DNA of 64,000 nt, taken from NCBI GenBank assembly GCA_037349315.1, contig JBAIAC010000023.1:40831001-40895000 (forward strand), in the 5' to 3' direction. Positions within the stretch are counted from its first letter, which is position 1; every line of letters starts with the position of its first letter. Positions 60,653-64,000 of the stretch are shown piece by piece. The notes under the pieces were generated by a model. It saw nothing but the letters and a program-made list of their open reading frames with translations. It was not told the origin of the DNA and did no database searches. This DNA is from Chelydra serpentina (taxonomy: Eukaryota > Chordata > Testudines > Chelydridae). The position numbers and the translations under genes are program-made.

Positions 60653-61970
60653 ACACGACTGAAATACAGCCACTTCTGGGGTGACGCGTGGCAGCGGTGA
60701 CATGGCCCAACAAAAGGACGGGACACGTGAAAAATGCTCCCTCCTCTTTAAGCTGCAGGTTAGAGCTGCCGAGGATGACGATGGAGTTCGACGAGGGTTC
60801 CTGCCCTGGCTCGCGGGGAAACGAGCGACAGGCCAACAGCCACACTTGCTCCGGGCCTCGATTTACCTCTCACTCAGAGCCCTGGAATCTCCCATTGAAG
60901 AGAAGGGCCAGGTCTCTCCTGTCCTGTTATCAAGAGGATTCTTTAGTGAGGCTGCTGGATACATACAGAAGAGCTGGTTTGTCCAGCTCCTAGCCTGTGC
61001 TGCCTGGCCTCTGCAGGGGCGGGTCTGGATTTGCAGGCGAAGGGGCGCTCTGACGGAGACCCCTCGCACACACGGGGGAGTGCCGGGGAAAGTGCCGCGG
61101 CATGAAATCCTAGTACAAACACGAGTGGTTTCTGCCCTGTTGGCATTGCGGCCGTCCAGTGGTGGCGAGGGGCACTGCCAGGCTGGCGGGCGAGGGTACG
61201 GAGACCACCCCACCGGGTCACTATTGGTCCTGTAGCCCCGTGGCCCGTGGTGCGGAGAGCTGCCTGCTCTGAGAGGCAGCGGCCACGCGGGACACGGGGA
61301 TCTCGCTGGGGAATCCCACCGTGCTCAGCCCCGGACACGTTCACCCCACGCTTTGCTCGGAACTCACCGCGCCCAGCCGTCTGCCACGCCCTGCTGAGTG
61401 CTCTGGGAAGCATCAGCCGAGAGGCGTTTCCTGTCCAGAGGGGGATTACGGATCAGAGCCCCCGCTGCCCCATGCACCCGGCCTACGTGAGAGGCGGGTG
61501 CTGGGCGGCCGTGGGCAAGGCTGGGGCAAGGAGAGAACATGTCAAGATTATTTTGGCACAAACCATTTCCCCCACTCCACTGCTTCTGCCCAGGCCCTGC
61601 CACCGCCCCCCTCACCCCATCCCCCTGCGACGAGGTCACCAGGCCAAAAAATGCCGGGACACCATGGAAGCACAACAGGCCTTTGCTTGTATCCCAGCTG
61701 TGGCTGCCATGGCAACCCAAAGCGGCTTGTCGCTAAGAGCTGGGCCTCAGGTTCACGGCTGTCACCAGCAAACGCTTTGGGTGGGGTTTTCCGTTCCCGT
61801 GTCCCTCACCCCGGGGAAGCTCCCAGGCCCAGGTGCTGAAATGCCTAGGAGCAGAACGAGAGCACAAACCAGGAGCGCTCAGGACGGGATTAGTGTCTTG
61901 TTAACCGCCCAGAAAATCCGAGAGGAAATCTCTTCTCTGGGCACTTTTCCCCTCTCCAGCGCACACATCG
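60653..61970. other. Intergenic region, no feature recognised
   Basis: Moderate GC, no repeat or coding exon identified. ORFs of up to 265 codons show no domain I know and no splice or codon pattern supporting a gene. Confidence 0.6.
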
Positions 61971-62640
61971 ATTCAGAGATTCCCAGGCCGGAAGGGACCA
62001 CTGGGATCACCTGCTGTGACCTCCTGGAGAGCACAGGTCACTGACCTGTCCCGAAATAATTCCCAGAGCAGATCTTCTAGAAAAAAAATCCAATCTTGCT
62101 TTCAAAATTGTCAGTGCCAGAGAGTCCAGCACGACCCTCATCAACTGCTCCGGTGGTGAATTACTCTGCTAAGAATTTATCTAGCTTCACCTTCCCGCTA
62201 TTGGATGGCGTTAGACCTTTCCCGGCTAGATCAAAGAGCCCACTGTTAAATATTTGTTCCCAACCTAGGTACTGCTCTACTGGGATCAAGTCACCCTTTA
62301 ACGTTCTCTTTGGTAAAATAAACAGATTGGAGTCCTTTGAGTCTATCACTGGGAGGCAGGTTTTCTAATCCCCGAATCGGTCTCATGACTCTTCTCCGAA
62401 CCCTCTGTAATCGATCCGCCTCCTTCTTGGATTGTGGCCACCAGAACTGGACACTGCATTCCAACAGCGGTCGTACCAGTGCGAAATATAGAGGTAAAAT
62501 AACCTCTCTGCTCCGACTCGAGATTCCCGTTTAGACACCCCAGGATTGCACTAGCTCTTTTGGCCCCAGCGTCACACAGGGAGCTCATGCTTAGCTGCTT
62601 AGCCACCATGACGCCCAAATCTTTTTCAGCCTTACTGTAG
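61971..62640 (-). mobile_element. CR1 LINE copy (3' end of ORF2 and UTR)
   Basis: On the minus strand, two broken frames (62346-62618 and 62161-62349) read the C-terminal part of the CR1 reverse-transcriptase ORF (LGVMVAKQLSMSS-like start, then KRASAILGCLNG). They are followed by the 3' part ending at the ggaagggaccactgggatca CR1 tail. A different subfamily from the 6109 copy. Frameshifted and dead. Confidence 0.85.
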
Positions 62641-63555
62641 ACCTGTTGCAGAGCTCTGCTTTGTTCTGGTCAGGCTGAGCCGGGCAGCCCCTTGTATACC
62701 TTGGTGGCTATGAAGGGGCACAAAAAAATCTGGTCCTAAAAAGTGCCTGCCCCTGCACAATTCCCTGTGTGTGCAACACCTGCCTTTGCACACCAGGAGC
62801 CTGTGTGTGAAAACGGGCATTGGGGTGTGAAAAAGTCCACGCATGCAATGACCTGGGCGCTCCCGGGGGACCGTTTTTTTCAGAGCAGCTCAGCTCTGGA
62901 ATTAGCAAAACGTGGCACCGAACGCAGCGCCTCAGTGGAATGCCCCCAGAGCACCCAGCTCCGCAGCGGGACCCACCTGCTAGACGCTAAATATGAGGGT
63001 GAGGGAGGGTTGGCCCATGCAGGACTATCTGTGGGGGCAGCTCCCCAGTGCCTCTCTCCAGGAGTGTAGCACGCAGGCAGGGGGCGCCCCCAAAGCTACG
63101 GGAGAAAGCCAGAGGTGGCTCTGAACTGAGAACAGCTAGAAGAAAGGGGAGCCAGGGTCCAGGAATAGGAGGGGCTTAGAATGTGGGTGTGTCCCTTTGC
63201 ACGATTTTGGCCCACTCCCTGCCAGGATGAACAGGACCTAGGCCTGCCCCCGCTATGACGGACAGGATATTGCTCCACCTCATGGCCATGACCACTAGGA
63301 CCTTAGCCCGCCCCTGCCTTGAGAGACAGGACCTTTTCCCGCCCCAGCCATGACAGACAGGATCTTGGGCCGCCCCATGGCCATGATAGATAGGTTGGTT
63401 TCAGTGCTTCAGACTAGCAGACTCCATTCCCCGGCTGGGATTTGCTCCTTGCCTCCAGTCTAGACCGAAACGCTCCAGCTGCCTCGTTCATTTACCTGCG
63501 TTTCTGTGCTGCCGGCCTGCCAAGGCTATAAACACCTGGGATGCAATGTTTCTTT
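62641..63555. other. Intergenic region with a loose tandem block
   Basis: Mostly unrecognised. 63225-63395 holds about four units of a 45-bp degenerate repeat (CATGACAGACAGGATCTTG-like, GCCCGCCCC). No gene evidence. Confidence 0.6.
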
Positions 63556-63559
63556 TCAA

Positions 63560-63860
63560 GAGGTCCTGGGGGACTGGAGGCTTTAAACACAGTTTAATTG
63601 CAGGTCAGATCCTTACAGGAAAATCTCTATTAAATCTCCAGATTATTAATAGCCTATAAAAGGTGTTTATGGAACAGCTGTTGCGTGGCAAATATATCAG
63701 TGGGAATGTAAATTCCTCCGACGTGGCCTGGTATTCAAAAGGACACATCCAAGTTAATTAGCTCCCAAAACCCAACACCCCTTTCAGGTTCCCCAGCTGT
63801 TTTCTCCAGCCGCCTTCTGGTCTGGAGTTGGTCTCCAAAAGGTCATTCTCAGCTCAGCCT
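63560..63860. promoter_or_regulatory. AT-rich island (strong candidate element)
   Basis: ggctttaaacacagtttaat tgcagg, ctattaaatctccagattat taatagcc, TATAAAAGG at 63655-63663, ggcaaatatatcagtgggaa, TTAATTA at 63754-63760. Repeat-free, about 300 bp. The TATA-like word could mark a promoter, but no coding exon follows before 64000. Confidence 0.42.
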
Positions 63861-64000
63861 TTATGGAGCACTTGCCTTTTCCTTGGTATTTCAGTAACCC
63901 TCCACCCATGGCCTTTAGCAACCGGACCGTCCCCCTTCCCGCTCACCAGAGATTTCAGGGGACACCGGTCAGCTCCCCTGCGCTGGGATACTGCCCCCAA

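Noticed and set aside
47261..64000. TRIP6 or another known SLC12A9 neighbour
   Set aside because: No LIM-domain cysteine/histidine pattern or other recognisable exon on either strand in this interval.
1..64000. CRISPR array, operon or bacterial features
   Set aside because: Spliced vertebrate gene, LINE/SINE/LTR content; the direct repeats have no unique spacers of constant length.

Overview
This is vertebrate nuclear DNA, most likely from a cryptodiran turtle. The main evidence is a tRNA-derived SINE of the turtle Cry type at 60471-60652, ending in a CR1-like ATTCTATG tail. It is supported by two CR1 LINE fragments, several LTRs of families I recognise from turtle genomes, and hairpin/MITE-type repeats common in turtles. 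The sequence is very GC-rich and crowded with minisatellites, as is typical of a gene-dense microchromosome or subtelomeric region. Apart from retrotransposon remnants, only one protein-coding gene is recognisable.

The gene is SLC12A9 (cation-chloride cotransporter family member 9, also called CCC-interacting protein 1) on the + strand. Twelve coding exons (8521-46557) join with consistent phase into 821 residues plus a stop. They run from the second membrane segment to the C-terminus. The first coding exon (start codon and TM1) is not in the window and should lie upstream of base 1. A polyadenylation signal lies at 47234-47239. The first intron inside the window (8656-9305) carries clear minor-spliceosome (U12-type) signals. 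Introns 5 to 8 are unusually long (about 5.2 to 11.5 kb).

Layout: 1-8520 is the 3' part of an upstream intron with a MITE, a 23-copy G-rich minisatellite, a CR1 fragment and an LTR fragment. 8521-11904 holds five clustered exons. 11905-41286 is four long introns separating exons 6, 7 and 8, filled with minisatellites, LTRs (one nested in another) and a series of short AT-richer, repeat-free islands with homeodomain-like TAATTA cores. 41287-46557 holds the last four exons. 47261-64000 is intergenic, with no recognisable gene: a 15-copy minisatellite just past the poly(A) site, a solo LTR, a hairpin element, further AT-rich islands, the Cry SINE and a CR1 copy.

The most interesting items are the U12-type intron, a degenerate six-unit 41-bp array with phased CCAAT-like cores at 36485-36730, the set of enhancer-like islands inside and beyond the gene, and the apparent antisense orientation of the orientable LTRs in its introns. 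Conservation could not be measured here, so all enhancer statements are inference.
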